NCBI GenBank assembly: GCA_902727915.1
Contig: CACVAU010000085.1
Span: forward strand, 6,928-70,927
Reading direction: 5' to 3'
Length of the DNA: 64,000 nt
Source of the DNA: an uncultured Sulfurovum sp.
GTDB lineage: Bacteria > Campylobacterota > Campylobacteria > Campylobacterales > Sulfurovaceae
Of the stretch, positions 26,538 through 37,500 are shown in pieces (positions within the stretch are counted from its first letter, which is position 1; the number at the start of each line of letters is the position of its first letter). The notes under the pieces are model-generated. The model saw only the letters and a list, made by a program, of their open reading frames with translations. It did not search any database and was not told the origin of the DNA. Position numbers and translations under genes: made by a program.

Positions 26538-28322
26538 ATGCAAGAAGCAAAAGCATTATTTCAAAAATTAAAGATAGTTTCACTTTTAGATTTAGCATTG
26601 CTTATACCTTCTTCTTATAATAATACCATACTTTCATCAAGTATAGAACTTACTAAAGTGCATACCTTAGAGGCAACAGTTAAGGAAGTGAATCGTTTTA
26701 ATGGAAAATTACGTATAGATTTTTGGTTACCAGCTTTTAATCAGTGTCTAAGTTCTATATTTTTTAGGGTTACTCCTTATCATCATAAACTTTTTACAGT
26801 AGGCTCTACGCATTATATTCAAGGAAAGGTAGAAGAGTATAGAGGCTTGTTACAGATGAGTCAGCCAAAATCTTTAAAGTATATCAATCAACTTATTCCA
26901 AAATATGCTACGGTATTAAAAGAAAGTAGTATACGGTCTTTAATTGAATATTATGTTAGTGAACAGAGTCTTTATTCGGAGGGCTTGAATCAGTTTGAAG
27001 TTAAAACTTTGTTGGGATTACATTATCCTCAAAGTTTAAAAGATACAGAAGGGTATGATAAAGAAGTTTTAAAGTTTGTAGAAGCTTTTAATCATATGAA
27101 AAAATTGAAATCTAAAAAAGAGGATTTTCCTTCTATAGAAGCTTTAAGTGGAAAATTAAATGCTTTTATAGAAGCTTTACCTTTTACTTTAACAAATGAA
27201 CAAGCAACTGTTATTGATGAAGTGGCACAAGATTTGAGACGAAAAGATAAAGCGACTAAACGTTTAATTATTGGGGATGTTGGATCAGGAAAAACCATGA
27301 TTATTTTAGCTGCATCGGTTATTGCTTATCCTAGTTGTAGTATTCTAATGGCACCTACTTCTTTGTTGGCTATTCAACTTTATGAAGAAGCTTTAAAATA
27401 TTTACCACGTCATCTAAAGGTAGCACTTGTTATGCAAGGTAAGAATGAAGGCGATTATAGTAGTGCAGACTTTATTATTGGAACCCATGCCATTTTACAT
27501 AAAAAAGATTTGCCAAAAGCTTCTTTAGTAATGGTTGATGAACAGCATCGTTTTGGAACAAGACAGCGTGCATTATTGGAAAATATGATGGAAAGAGAGG
27601 AGAAAAAACCTCATTATTTACAGTTTTCAGCAACACCAATTCCAAGAACACAGGCAATGATGCAATCAGAATTGATAGATGTGAGTTTGATTACATCTAC
27701 CCCTTTTAAGAAAGAGATTACAACTTTGGTCATAGGTAAAGAAGATTTCCCTGATTTACTAGAAGCCATTAAAGATGAAATAGCCCAAAAACATCAAATC
27801 CTTATTATTTATCCTTTGGTTGAAAAGAGCAGTGAAATTCCATATCAATCCCTAGAAGAAAGTAGAGGTTTTTGGGAAAAGAAATTTGAGAATGTTTATG
27901 TGACACATGGAAAAGATAAGCAAAAAGAAGCTGTATTACAATCCTTTAGAGACAAAGGAGATATTCTTTTAGCAACTACAGTGGTTGAGGTAGGTATCTC
28001 TTTGCCACGCTTAACATTAATTATAATAGTGGGTGCAGAACGATTAGGCTTAGCAACACTTCATCAACTACGTGGTCGCGTAGGTAGATTAGGACTGAAG
28101 AGTTATTGTTATCTGTTTACTAATAAAAGAAAAAATAACCGTCTAAAGTCTTTTTCAGAAACGATTAGTGGTTTTGAAATAGCGAAGTTAGATTTACAGT
28201 TTAGAAATTCAGGAGATATACTAGATGGTACAATTCAGAGTGGTATGCAGTTTAAGTGGTTAAATTTAGCTGAAGATGAGCATATTATTAACGTGGCAAA
28301 AGAGAGGCTTAAGTACTTGTAG
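26538..28322 (+). CDS. recG: ATP-dependent DNA helicase RecG (short form)
   Basis: Branch-migrating helicase that rescues stalled replication forks. The 594-residue protein has an N-terminal OB wedge domain (about 30-140), helicase domain 1 with Walker A GDVGSGKTMI near 247, DEQHRFGTRQRAL near 334 and FSATPIPRT near 363, and helicase domain 2 with TTVVEVGISLPR near 480 and LHQLRGRVGRLG near 512. It is roughly 100 residues shorter than E. coli RecG, as usual in this phylum. GGAGAGA precedes the ATG. Confidence 0.94.
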   Translation: MQEAKALFQKLKIVSLLDLALLIPSSYNNTILSSSIELTKVHTLEATVKEVNRFNGKLRIDFWLPAFNQCLSSIFFRVTPYHHKLFTVGSTHYIQGKVEEYRGLLQMSQPKSLKYINQLIPKYATVLKESSIRSLIEYYVSEQSLYSEGLNQFEVKTLLGLHYPQSLKDTEGYDKEVLKFVEAFNHMKKLKSKKEDFPSIEALSGKLNAFIEALPFTLTNEQATVIDEVAQDLRRKDKATKRLIIGDVGSGKTMIILAASVIAYPSCSILMAPTSLLAIQLYEEALKYLPRHLKVALVMQGKNEGDYSSADFIIGTHAILHKKDLPKASLVMVDEQHRFGTRQRALLENMMEREEKKPHYLQFSATPIPRTQAMMQSELIDVSLITSTPFKKEITTLVIGKEDFPDLLEAIKDEIAQKHQILIIYPLVEKSSEIPYQSLEESRGFWEKKFENVYVTHGKDKQKEAVLQSFRDKGDILLATTVVEVGISLPRLTLIIIVGAERLGLATLHQLRGRVGRLGLKSYCYLFTNKRKNNRLKSFSETISGFEIAKLDLQFRNSGDILDGTIQSGMQFKWLNLAEDEHIINVAKERLKYL

Positions 28323-28355
28323 TTTGAAAGGTATTGAGATTAAAAAAGTATGTTT

Positions 28356-28721
28356 TTATTGATTTGGTCGTGTCCAAATAAAGAGTAAGACTAAGGATAA
28401 AAGTACTATTTGTATGGAGAGTATCAGAGGTTTTAGTGAAAGTGCTAATGAAATGATAATAACAAGTAAAACAGAAAGGGTTGATAAATATTTTGCTTTT
28501 TTGTTAATGGCTCCTTTACGGTGCCAGTCATCAATCATCTTACCAAAGAGCTTATGATTTAGTAGCCAAGTATGAAGCTTTTCAGATGATTTTGCAAAGA
28601 AAAAAGCAGCGAGTAGAAGAAAGGGTACCGTAGGTAGAAGGGGTAAGATAACACCTAGGATGGCCAAACCTAGCATGATGAACCCCAGTGTTAACCAAAT
28701 AAAATTGACAGCTTTTTTCAT
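28356..28721 (-). CDS. DUF454 (YbaN-type) inner-membrane protein
   Basis: A 121-residue membrane protein with three or four helices and the DUF454 signature LGVILPLLPTVPFLLLAAFFFAKSS-type region near residues 22-46, followed by WLLNHKLFG and WHRKGAI. Function is unknown in the family. The start codon lies two bases after a perfect hairpin containing the only Shine-Dalgarno-like sequence. It follows hpf on the same strand and converges with recG. Confidence 0.82.
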   Translation of the reverse strand: MKKAVNFIWLTLGFIMLGLAILGVILPLLPTVPFLLLAAFFFAKSSEKLHTWLLNHKLFGKMIDDWHRKGAINKKAKYLSTLSVLLVIIISLALSLKPLILSIQIVLLSLVLLFIWTRPNQ

Positions 28722-28722
28722 G

Positions 28723-28747
28723 AGTTCCCATTGTATCTATGGGAACT
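28723..28747 (-). promoter_or_regulatory. Hairpin covering the ribosome-binding site of the DUF454 gene
   Basis: On the minus strand AGTTCCCAT (28747-28739) and ATGGGAACT (28731-28723) form a perfect 9-bp stem around a seven-base loop, and the DUF454 start codon follows almost at once (28721). The GGGAA in the 3' arm is the only Shine-Dalgarno-like element, so folding would hide it. No U-run follows, arguing against a simple terminator for hpf. Confidence 0.5.
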
Positions 28748-28757
28748 TGTCATTTGA

Positions 28758-29288
28758 CTAATAAAGACCAAATTTACCATCAGCTCGTTTATACATAACT
28801 CTCATTAATCCATCATGATCATTAAAAACAATGAATTGTCGTTTATTTTCAGCTCTTAATGCTGTAATCGCTTCGTCAAAATCTAGTGGTTTATGAAGTT
28901 CTAAATCCATTGGTACAAGTTCAACTTCTTCTGTATCTAATTCAAGTACTGCTTCTGCTTCTTCCCCTAAATCTTTAAATGACATAACTTTATGGTTTTT
29001 GATTTTATCGGCATGTCTTCGTAGTGCTTTTTGCGCTCTGGAAAAAGCATTGTCAGCTGCTGCATAAACATCTTTGTCACTTTGTGTAATAACGATGGTA
29101 TTTTTATCCTTTAAATTAAGGACAAGTTCAACCGAAACATTTTTTTTACTTTTACTATCGGCAGTAATAATGGTGTTGCTTGAAATTATATTTAAGTTGT
29201 ATTTGTTTAATCCATCAATACTTTCAGAGATATGTTCTCTAATGGAGTCTGATAGATCATAATGTCTTCCCACTATATTTTTACTCAT
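28758..29288 (-). CDS. hpf: Ribosome hibernation promoting factor, long form
   Basis: A 176-residue protein that dimerises 70S ribosomes in stationary phase. The N-terminal beta-alpha-beta domain (1-100) opens NIVGRHYDLSDSIREHI and ends with AFSRAQKALRRHADKIKNHK; an acidic linker leads to the C-terminal dimerisation domain (about 120-176) with DFDEAITALRAENKRQFIVF and DGKFGLY. The presence of the second domain makes it the long form. AAAGGAT precedes the ATG. Confidence 0.93.
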   Translation of the reverse strand: MSKNIVGRHYDLSDSIREHISESIDGLNKYNLNIISSNTIITADSKSKKNVSVELVLNLKDKNTIVITQSDKDVYAAADNAFSRAQKALRRHADKIKNHKVMSFKDLGEEAEAVLELDTEEVELVPMDLELHKPLDFDEAITALRAENKRQFIVFNDHDGLMRVMYKRADGKFGLY

Positions 29289-29425
29289 AATTTATCCTTT
29301 TGTTTTTAATGATTTAAAGTGAAAACTGTTAAAAGTTAGTCTCTTTAAGTATCTTAATTGTACTCTTCAATAGTTAACAGATAGTAAATAAACTTAAAAT
29401 AATTTATTAAATTAAAATTTATTTA

Positions 29426-29896
29426 TTAAAGTTTTTGTAAAGTCCTTCTATGAAAAGTAACATCTCTTCTTTGGGGGTCATCAAAATCCTGATAACTAAC
29501 ATAAACATCAACTATAAGCGAGATACTTGCTTGAAATCTAAGGGTTCCTGTATCAACCCATCGGGCAATTGTTTCACATCCTGGAATGGGAAGTTGAGAT
29601 TCATTTCCTGCATATTGAATGACTGTTTGAATTCTATATAAGTTATCTACTGAACCAAAGGTAGCGTTAATTTCATTAACACAATCTGCTGTTCTCTCAT
29701 AGTGTAGAGCATAGAGTATGGCTTGTTCTGTATAGGAACGTGCTAACAGTGCAGCTTGTTCTTTTTGGTATTGTTGGGTTGTTTCTTTAAGTGTTTTTCC
29801 TGTTACATTCATAATCAGTGAGGTAACTGTTGCCATAATAATAATGACAAAGATAGCCGTAACCATTGAGAATGCTTTTTTTGATTTTATGATCAT
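29426..29896 (-). CDS. PilX/MshP-like minor prepilin without Glu5
   Basis: A 156-residue prepilin-type protein. A short basic leader (MIIKSKKA) precedes FSMVTAIFVIIIMATVTSLIM, a prepilin-peptidase site with Ala at -1 and Phe at +1. Position +5 is Thr instead of the usual Glu, as in PilX/GspK/MshP-type members that sit at a pilus tip. Two cysteines (DCVNE and GCETI) may form a disulfide. Last gene of the block; its ATG overlaps the previous gene by four bases. MshP equivalence is inferred from order and type. Confidence 0.68.
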   Translation of the reverse strand: MIIKSKKAFSMVTAIFVIIIMATVTSLIMNVTGKTLKETTQQYQKEQAALLARSYTEQAILYALHYERTADCVNEINATFGSVDNLYRIQTVIQYAGNESQLPIPGCETIARWVDTGTLRFQASISLIVDVYVSYQDFDDPQRRDVTFHRRTLQKL

Positions 29897-30846
29897 CTTA
29901 TGACTACCTTTTGTTTACAGGTTGTTACATTGAAGTCTTGTCCTATATCTTCTGATGCACAAAGCTTAAAGTTAATTACCCCACCATTTTCTGAAAACTT
30001 GAAGACGGTAACATTGGGTAAGATAATATTTTTTGTAACCCCTACATCCATATAACTTTCACCGTTCCATGGTTGATAATTTGAATAAAGAAAAAGATCA
30101 AATTGTCCAGTTTCAGCATTTCTCTCTGGTGCTAATGAATAGGCACTCCATGCTAATTTGTATCGTTCTGTAATAATTTTAGGAAGTATTGTGGCATTGT
30201 TTGGATCTTGAGATCGTGTAAAAGTAAAACCGTCAATACCATTACTAATAACAGGAAAAATACAACTAGTATTTGTTTCTACCTCAGGAATTAAGCCCAT
30301 ACAAGATGGATCATATACCTCTGTCTCCGTGTAAAAGTTATCATCTTGAGAAAAGATTACAGCAGCAGGTTCATTGATTAAGTCAACTTCTCCACTCGAT
30401 AAGTTATCCATAATGGTTCTTACATTGGGCAGATTTGAACCAGGTGTTGTAAAACTATTCCTAGAAGCTGTTTCATAGTTTGCAATACCACTCCAATTAG
30501 GTGTTTTATCGGCTGCAAAACTATCATTGTCATAGCCTATCCATTCGATACTCGTATAGCTATTACCTGTTGGAATATCTTTTAGGGGTAACCATGAGGT
30601 AGGAGTAGCTGTCCCATCTAAAAAATCTTGATGTACTTTTGAAATGGTTGTTCCTTGAATTCTGTAACTAAGACGATTGACAATTTGATTTGCAACCAGT
30701 TCGGTTTTGGTGCTAACATTATAAACAGCACGTTGGGTTATGTAGTTGTCATAAACTTGCACAATGATTTGCGAAGAGAGTGAAGCCACAATGCCTAAAA
30801 TCACGAGTACAAAAATAACTTCAATTAAAGAGAACGCTTTTTTCAT
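29893..30846 (-). CDS. MshO-like prepilin-type protein
   Basis: A 317-residue prepilin with leader MKKA and a canonical cleavage/assembly segment FSLIEVIFVLVILGIVASL (Phe+1, Glu+5). The large C-terminal head (about 280 residues) contains cysteines in PSCMGL, TSCIFP, LCASED and TTCKQK, probably two disulfides. Size and position after another prepilin gene and before an MshP-like one recall MshO of MSHA pili. It overlaps the upstream gene by one base and the downstream one by four. Confidence 0.7.
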   Translation of the reverse strand: MKKAFSLIEVIFVLVILGIVASLSSQIIVQVYDNYITQRAVYNVSTKTELVANQIVNRLSYRIQGTTISKVHQDFLDGTATPTSWLPLKDIPTGNSYTSIEWIGYDNDSFAADKTPNWSGIANYETASRNSFTTPGSNLPNVRTIMDNLSSGEVDLINEPAAVIFSQDDNFYTETEVYDPSCMGLIPEVETNTSCIFPVISNGIDGFTFTRSQDPNNATILPKIITERYKLAWSAYSLAPERNAETGQFDLFLYSNYQPWNGESYMDVGVTKNIILPNVTVFKFSENGGVINFKLCASEDIGQDFNVTTCKQKVVIR

Positions 30847-31568
30847 TAGTATTGTTCCCCTCCTAGTGAGTATGTACCTAAATTAGATGAGAAAGCATGT
30901 AAGGTAATTGTTTTATCTAACTCTTCTACAGTGCTGTTAGTTGTTAAGGTAGTTTGTATATATTTAATTTGGCTTTCTATGCCAACGCCTAGAGAAGGAG
31001 TAGTAAATAAATTGTTAGCTGCATTGACATTTGAACTTAAAGTACCACCATTTGGTCTATCATCAGCATAGGTAACTTCTGTTGCAATTCGAATCATTGT
31101 ATCAACATAATCTCCTAATCCAGCATTGGTTGAATTTTCATTATTAAAGACTGTTAAATTTACGTCAAAACCAGTATAATCATCTATATCATCAAAATCT
31201 CCACTGTCTTGTCCCAGTGCTGAAGCTGTTATGTTTACATCAGCTACAGTAGAGGTTCGACCTGACACATTTTTATCAAAATCAATTCCTTCTAAATTAT
31301 AAGGACTGTTCACTAAAGGATTTGTGAGGGTAATAATAGGGGCGACACCAGCTGAAAGGTTGGTATCTCCTTCATCCCAATGTTTTGACAGTAAGATACC
31401 AGTGTGTGAGGCAATGGCTGCTATGGATTCTTGTTGTAGTGCAATATTAGAACTTTGTATGGATTGTTGAATTAGCATGGGTGCTGAAAGTAGCACAATC
31501 CCCATGATGACTAAAGCAAAAATCAATTCAATCATTGCCATTCCTTGTTTCATTTTTTTAATTATCAT
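30846..31568 (-). CDS. MshD-like prepilin-type protein
   Basis: A 240-residue prepilin: leader MIIKKMKQG, then MAMIELIFALVIMGIVLLSAP with Glu at +5 and Gly at -1. The soluble head has no cysteine and is rich in Asp/Asn/Thr. It starts 12 bases after the stop of the 4429-residue protein gene and overlaps the next prepilin gene, so it is probably made from the same transcript. MshD assignment rests on type and gene order only. Confidence 0.68.
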   Translation of the reverse strand: MIIKKMKQGMAMIELIFALVIMGIVLLSAPMLIQQSIQSSNIALQQESIAAIASHTGILLSKHWDEGDTNLSAGVAPIITLTNPLVNSPYNLEGIDFDKNVSGRTSTVADVNITASALGQDSGDFDDIDDYTGFDVNLTVFNNENSTNAGLGDYVDTMIRIATEVTYADDRPNGGTLSSNVNAANNLFTTPSLGVGIESQIKYIQTTLTTNSTVEELDKTITLHAFSSNLGTYSLGGEQY

Positions 31569-31580
31569 TCAATGTCTCCT

Positions 31581-34500
31581 TTACCATGACATTCTATTGG
31601 ATGCTTTTTCATTCGCATTCATATTTAACATATTTCCACTCTCTCCAACACCAGATAAAATTCCAAAGTTAGGATTTTTGTAGGTTACTCGGTAAAAAGG
31701 ATTACCATTACGTGTTATGTCAGCATGGTACTGTAACCAAGGATCAACATTGACCATTACTTCAACCCCAACACGTTGTGTTACTTTATTGTTTAAGGCA
31801 TTCCCCATATATTCTGTAATGACATTTCCATATTTTCCTCGGTTAATGGTTAAATTAGTATCTGATGGATGAATGTTGACATCAGGGCTATTAGGAACAA
31901 GTTGTGTAATGGTTCCATCTCTTGTAGTATTGTGTCGTTTGACAGTATACCAACCATATTTTGTATGTTTTGAGTTGAGAGCTACGGTACTTGGTAATGC
32001 TTGAGAACACCATGCTACATTTAAGTCACAGAAAAATTCTACACCTAATGGGGTTGTTTGATTAAGCTCATAACTTTCAGGATAGTTCTCCATATCAGGT
32101 GCTACTCTTGAATAATAAAAGTCTCTTTCCCCATTTGGAATCTCACCGGTGCTATCTGCTTCCTTAGCTGTTTCATTGTTATCTTGCATTTTAAATGTAC
32201 TTTCTGTAGCATTGGCTTCGATGCTTAGTAAGTTTACATGTATGGGGTTCATTGTTTCATTAAGTTCTTTACTAATATTATAAAGGATATTAATAGAACT
32301 ATTTCCTTCATTGACATCTAAAAAAGCATTTGCTGGTAGGGTATAAATATCACTTAAATGTGTTTCTTCTACATTAAATGGGGTATCACCATTAAGAGAA
32401 ATGATACGTTTAAATGATTGAACGGTATTATGATATGTTAATAATTCTGGGTAAGTTGTATTATTATCTAAACTATCTGTTGTAATAATATAGTTTAAGT
32501 TTAAGTTAACAGGTTTAGAAGCACATGAGTTTGTAAAGTTACTCAGAGGAGTATGCTTTTCACCTTGTGCTATGATGTCTGTAAATAAGTTTACACCCAT
32601 TTTTTGACTTAAGTTTAAGTCTCCCATATAAAGATAGCTTTCAGGGCTATTATGAATGTTTTCTAAACTCGTATTTGTTAAGTTAAATTCATAAGCTTCA
32701 TATTCTATATTCAGAGGGTTATAATTACTACTATTTGGTGTATTTGAACTGAAATTACAACCATAACGATTATTAACCAATGTATTAGAACTACTGTTGA
32801 AAATACAACCACTTAATTCCGAATCACCATTTGAGTCTATATCAGTATTTGTCCAGTTGATATCTGTAATATGGAAAGTATATTTACCCACATTATTATG
32901 AGAAATTTCAGCATTTTGGAGTGAACCATCAATAAAGTTGTAATTATTGTTGATAGCCATATCGGTTATATTATTGGTTTGATGACAAGTTGATTTATCT
33001 TCAAAAATGAGTGTGGCATTGAGTTCTTGAGAATTGAGTGTTTTGTAAGTGTTAGCTAAGCTATCACTGTTATCCATACTTGCATCCACACTAAGTTTAT
33101 AATCATACTCAGCAGCAAGATGTACATTGGTATTATCACTATCATTTATTTTATAGGTTGTATTATTCTCTTGAATTTTAACTCTATAAGCTAAAGGACG
33201 AATTGCAAAATCATCACTTTGTCCTTCAATTTCTTGTGTACTTAAAGTATTTTGTGCATTTGTAAAGTCAGCATCATTGTTATATTGACCATAAAGTAAA
33301 GAACCGTTTGCATCAAGTAGAGCTGTAATTTTAAATTGTGCACGGCGTGTGGCTTGTGCAATTTGTAAGTCAAACTTATTTGTATCAAAAATTATTCTAC
33401 TTTTTGCATTATTATCAAAATAAGCATAATGTGTATAAAGAATGTCATTTGGGGTAGTTGAGTTTTTGTCATAAAGCTCTATCTTTAAAGTAAGGTCTTG
33501 AATATCTGCTTCATGATGGTCTGTTGTATTTTTTTCATAACTTACAATAGAGTAATCAAAATCTTGGTTTGTGATTTGAGTATAAAATTGTTGTTTACGT
33601 TTAAAATCATATTCACTTGTAGGTGCTATAAATTCAGGAGCATTACTATCTGTTCTTTCAACAGAAAAGGAAACAAGATCATCATTTTTAATAATTCCTC
33701 TGGCTTGAGTATCTGCAAGGTTGAGTCGTTGAGGTGCTGTTAAGTTGACATAAAACTCTTCATTAGGCTCCATTCGCATATCGCCAACAACATTAACGGT
33801 AATATTTGCTTCTGTTTGACCTAACCCAAATTCTATAATGTTACTGTTAGAAACATAATCATTATCTGCTACAGTTGCACTGCCCATAGGTGCAATGGCA
33901 TTTATACCATCATCAACCGTATAAAAAACACTGACAGCTGTTAGTGGGGCTGTGTCTAATCTTAAGTTAAAAGTAAATGCTGTACTCCCTGAATCTTTTT
34001 CTTCTTCAGAAACATCACTAATACTTAGATTAGGCACAACACAGGTAGGTTGAACTCGAACGGTACCATCCCAATTTAGACCAGTATTTTCATTACTATA
34101 AATCTCTTGTACTTCAGTGTCGGTTAAGGCACCATGAAATATTTTAGATTCATCTATTTGTCCATCAAAGGTAAGTGTATTGAGATCAGTATAAAACCTT
34201 GCAATTTGGAGAGGGCCACTATTGTGTTCAATGGTACGATTTATAGTTCGTTCTGAAATACCATTGATATAAAGTTTACTCTCATTAGCACTATGTACCA
34301 TAACAGCATGATACCACTGATCTGTTTGAGGCGTTGTTGTTGATTGAAGGTAAGCCCAACCAGTAGAAGTATTTCCTTGAAGAGAAGCAATATCAAATCC
34401 TGTTCCAGCTTGAATATTCCAACCATCTTTTTTATTTAACTCTGAGCTACCATCTTCTAATTTACTAAAAACACCATTCCAAGTAGAATAGCTTTTGGCT

Positions 34501-37500
34501 TTAAACCAAGTTGAAACAGAAAAGTCTCCTACTGGATTGAGTAAGTCATTATGATTTACTGAAACATAAGAAGCTTCTGAAGCATCAAAGATTCCTGAAC
34601 GACCCACTTTTGCATCGGCAATGGTATTGGCACTATTGTATGCTGTACCATGTAAGCTATTTCCTGAGGCATCAAGGACTTCATTGGCAACACCATTCCA
34701 AAAACATTCATCCATTTTGTATTCAGCAACGATATTATTAAGTGCTGAACAGGAGACAGGGGTTCTAACTGTCCCATCCCAATTAAATCCTGCTAATTCA
34801 TTATGGTAAGTAGTATTAATATCAGCGTCTGTAAAGGCATGTGCAAAAATTTTAACTTCATCAATATTCCCTTGCCATGAATACGCATCACCATTGTTTC
34901 TACCAATTGATAAGACAGAAGAAGAATGATTAATGGTTGAGATGTATGCCGTACTATTTTCTAATACGCCATTAACATAGATATTAATACTTTCACCATC
35001 ATATGTTCCAACGACATGTGACCATCCACTAGCTAAGGTAGCTTTAACATTATGGTCTTCCCAATGATTGATATAAAAATGTATTTCATTGGGGTCTTCA
35101 TAAGAAGTTAACCCCCAACCATCATTCTTACTACTAGTAGAACTTTTACTAACAACAGAATCCCAATCTGTTAAATTTTTAGGATTAACCCATGCTGAGA
35201 CAGTAATGGTTTCAGGTTGTAGTTGAGCATCATCAGGAACACTTACAGCTGCACCAGTACCTGTAAAGTAACCAGCTCTTTGAATTTTACCATTAACAAT
35301 GGTATTGGCACTATTAAGGGCTGTTCCATGTAAATCATTTCCACTATTGTCAATAACTTCATTGTTGGTACCATCCCAATAGCATTCATCAAAACGATAA
35401 TCAGCAACAAGGGCATCTGTAAGATTATCATCATTAATAATAACAACAATAATTGTTTTAGAGGTAGTGGTCTTTAAGCTACTTTTCAAATTGTTTTTAT
35501 TAGTTGTTGTGACGCTATTTGTCTCTTTTGAACTAAGAGAGGTTTTATTACTAATATTATCGTCAACAATAAATAAAACATCATCTGGTGATGATAAGCT
35601 AAGGTTAAATGCTTCATTGTCTTCCACACTGATATCACCTTGAATTAGCATGGTAATATTCCCTTCAGTTTCACCTTCTTTAATATAAGTACTCATTATT
35701 TCAACATCTTCAGACGCTGTGGTTGCCTGTTGAAGCGTATCTACAGTATCTTTTTGCTGTATCGAATTTTTTTGAATAGCTTTATTGTATAATGGATATT
35801 TACTATTAGGAGTCATGTTCAATTCTTCAATATAATAGGTTTCATAACTATTATATTTTTTAGAATAAAATGTACTATATTTCCAATAAGAAAATTGATA
35901 AATGTTCCAACTACTCCAATAGCGTTTATAAGAAGTTGTATTACTACTATCTTCGTTATCAGTATCATCATTTTTTATTGTTGCTGTAATTTTAATATGA
36001 CTTTTGTGTAACCTAGCGTTAATTGGGCTATGTATATAGACTTCAAACTCTTCATTTTCTTCAAGTGTTGTATCTCCATTAATTAAATAACTAACAATTT
36101 TCCATTTTTCACCAGCTTCAAAATAGACAGAGCTTGTAGTTTTTGTAAAGTCTTCTCCTTCTGTAGCTGTAATATTACGGGTTCCAATATTTACTTGAAC
36201 GCCTCCCTCTGGCGCTCTTTTATTGAGTTTGACTAAAAACTTTAATTTTTCTGTACCAGAGTTTCCTTCATCAATGTGTGTTTTACCCCATTTGTGAATA
36301 TGAATTTCAATATTATTAGGATTGGGATTTCTATCTACTACAGGATTTGGGTTTTCTTTAAAAAAGTGTTCTACATCTACTTGTGCAAAGTCATCGGTAT
36401 AGACCTCTTCACCTGATGGGCTATAGTTTATGGTAATCCCTCCAGTAGGAGCAGGGCGACTTAATGTTAAGGGAATCGTAAATTCTGTCTCTTCATCATC
36501 CCCTTCTAGCTTTTCTAAATTATTAACGGTGATGGTTAGAGGATCATCAATATTATCTCTATAGTCAAAATCAAGTCCTAAAGGAGCAGCATTTAGACCA
36601 TCTTGATTCATATCACCATCACTGTCTTGAAGGTTAAAGAGAAGATTTTCATAGGCAAGTCCATTAACATCTATATAGCTATCATTATGTTCATAGCTTG
36701 TTCCATTGTCTAGCCCATTAATCCCAACATCAGCATTGGTTCTACCATCATTATTTGTATCATTATTGCCTAACCCAGATTCATTAATATCAAAAATATT
36801 ATCATTATCAGAATCTACGTCAAGATAATCAGCCATATTATCTCCATCGGTATCTACGGTTGTTGTGAGACCACCATTATAGGCAGTATCAACACCATCT
36901 TCATCAAATACTCTATTGGGTTTAATATAATCTTGTGTTGTTTGTGCTTCAATATTGTCTGGAATACCATCATTATCAGAATCTAAGTCTAGGTAGTCGG
37001 GAACAGTATCATTATCTGAGTCACAAAGAACTTGTTTAATAGTAATGTCATCTAATGCTAAATCATTTCCTCCACCACCAGGTGCATTGTTCTGTAAAAC
37101 AATTTGAACTTGGCTATTTTCTTCTGGATTGATAGATAAAGAATAGTTGTTCCATGTAGCGTCTTGTAATATATCCCCTGTGTTCAGCATTTGACCAATT
37201 TGCGTCCCATCTAATGTTTCAAGATGAAAAGAGACATTTGGAAAGGTTTGATTAACACCCACGTTTAAGATATTTAAAATCCATAAATCAACAGTCAGTG
37301 GAGCATTTGGAATTACAGAAAATGTATGTCGATAAAATTCATCTGCTTCTAATGAGGCATTCACAACCATCATTCTTCCATTAGGATTAGCTGTATGATC
37401 CCCTTGGGTAGTCCATACCCCAAATTGTGATGCATCAGGGTTTGCATGTTGTACAATTGCATATTCACCATCATTAACATTGATATTTCCTGAATAATTA

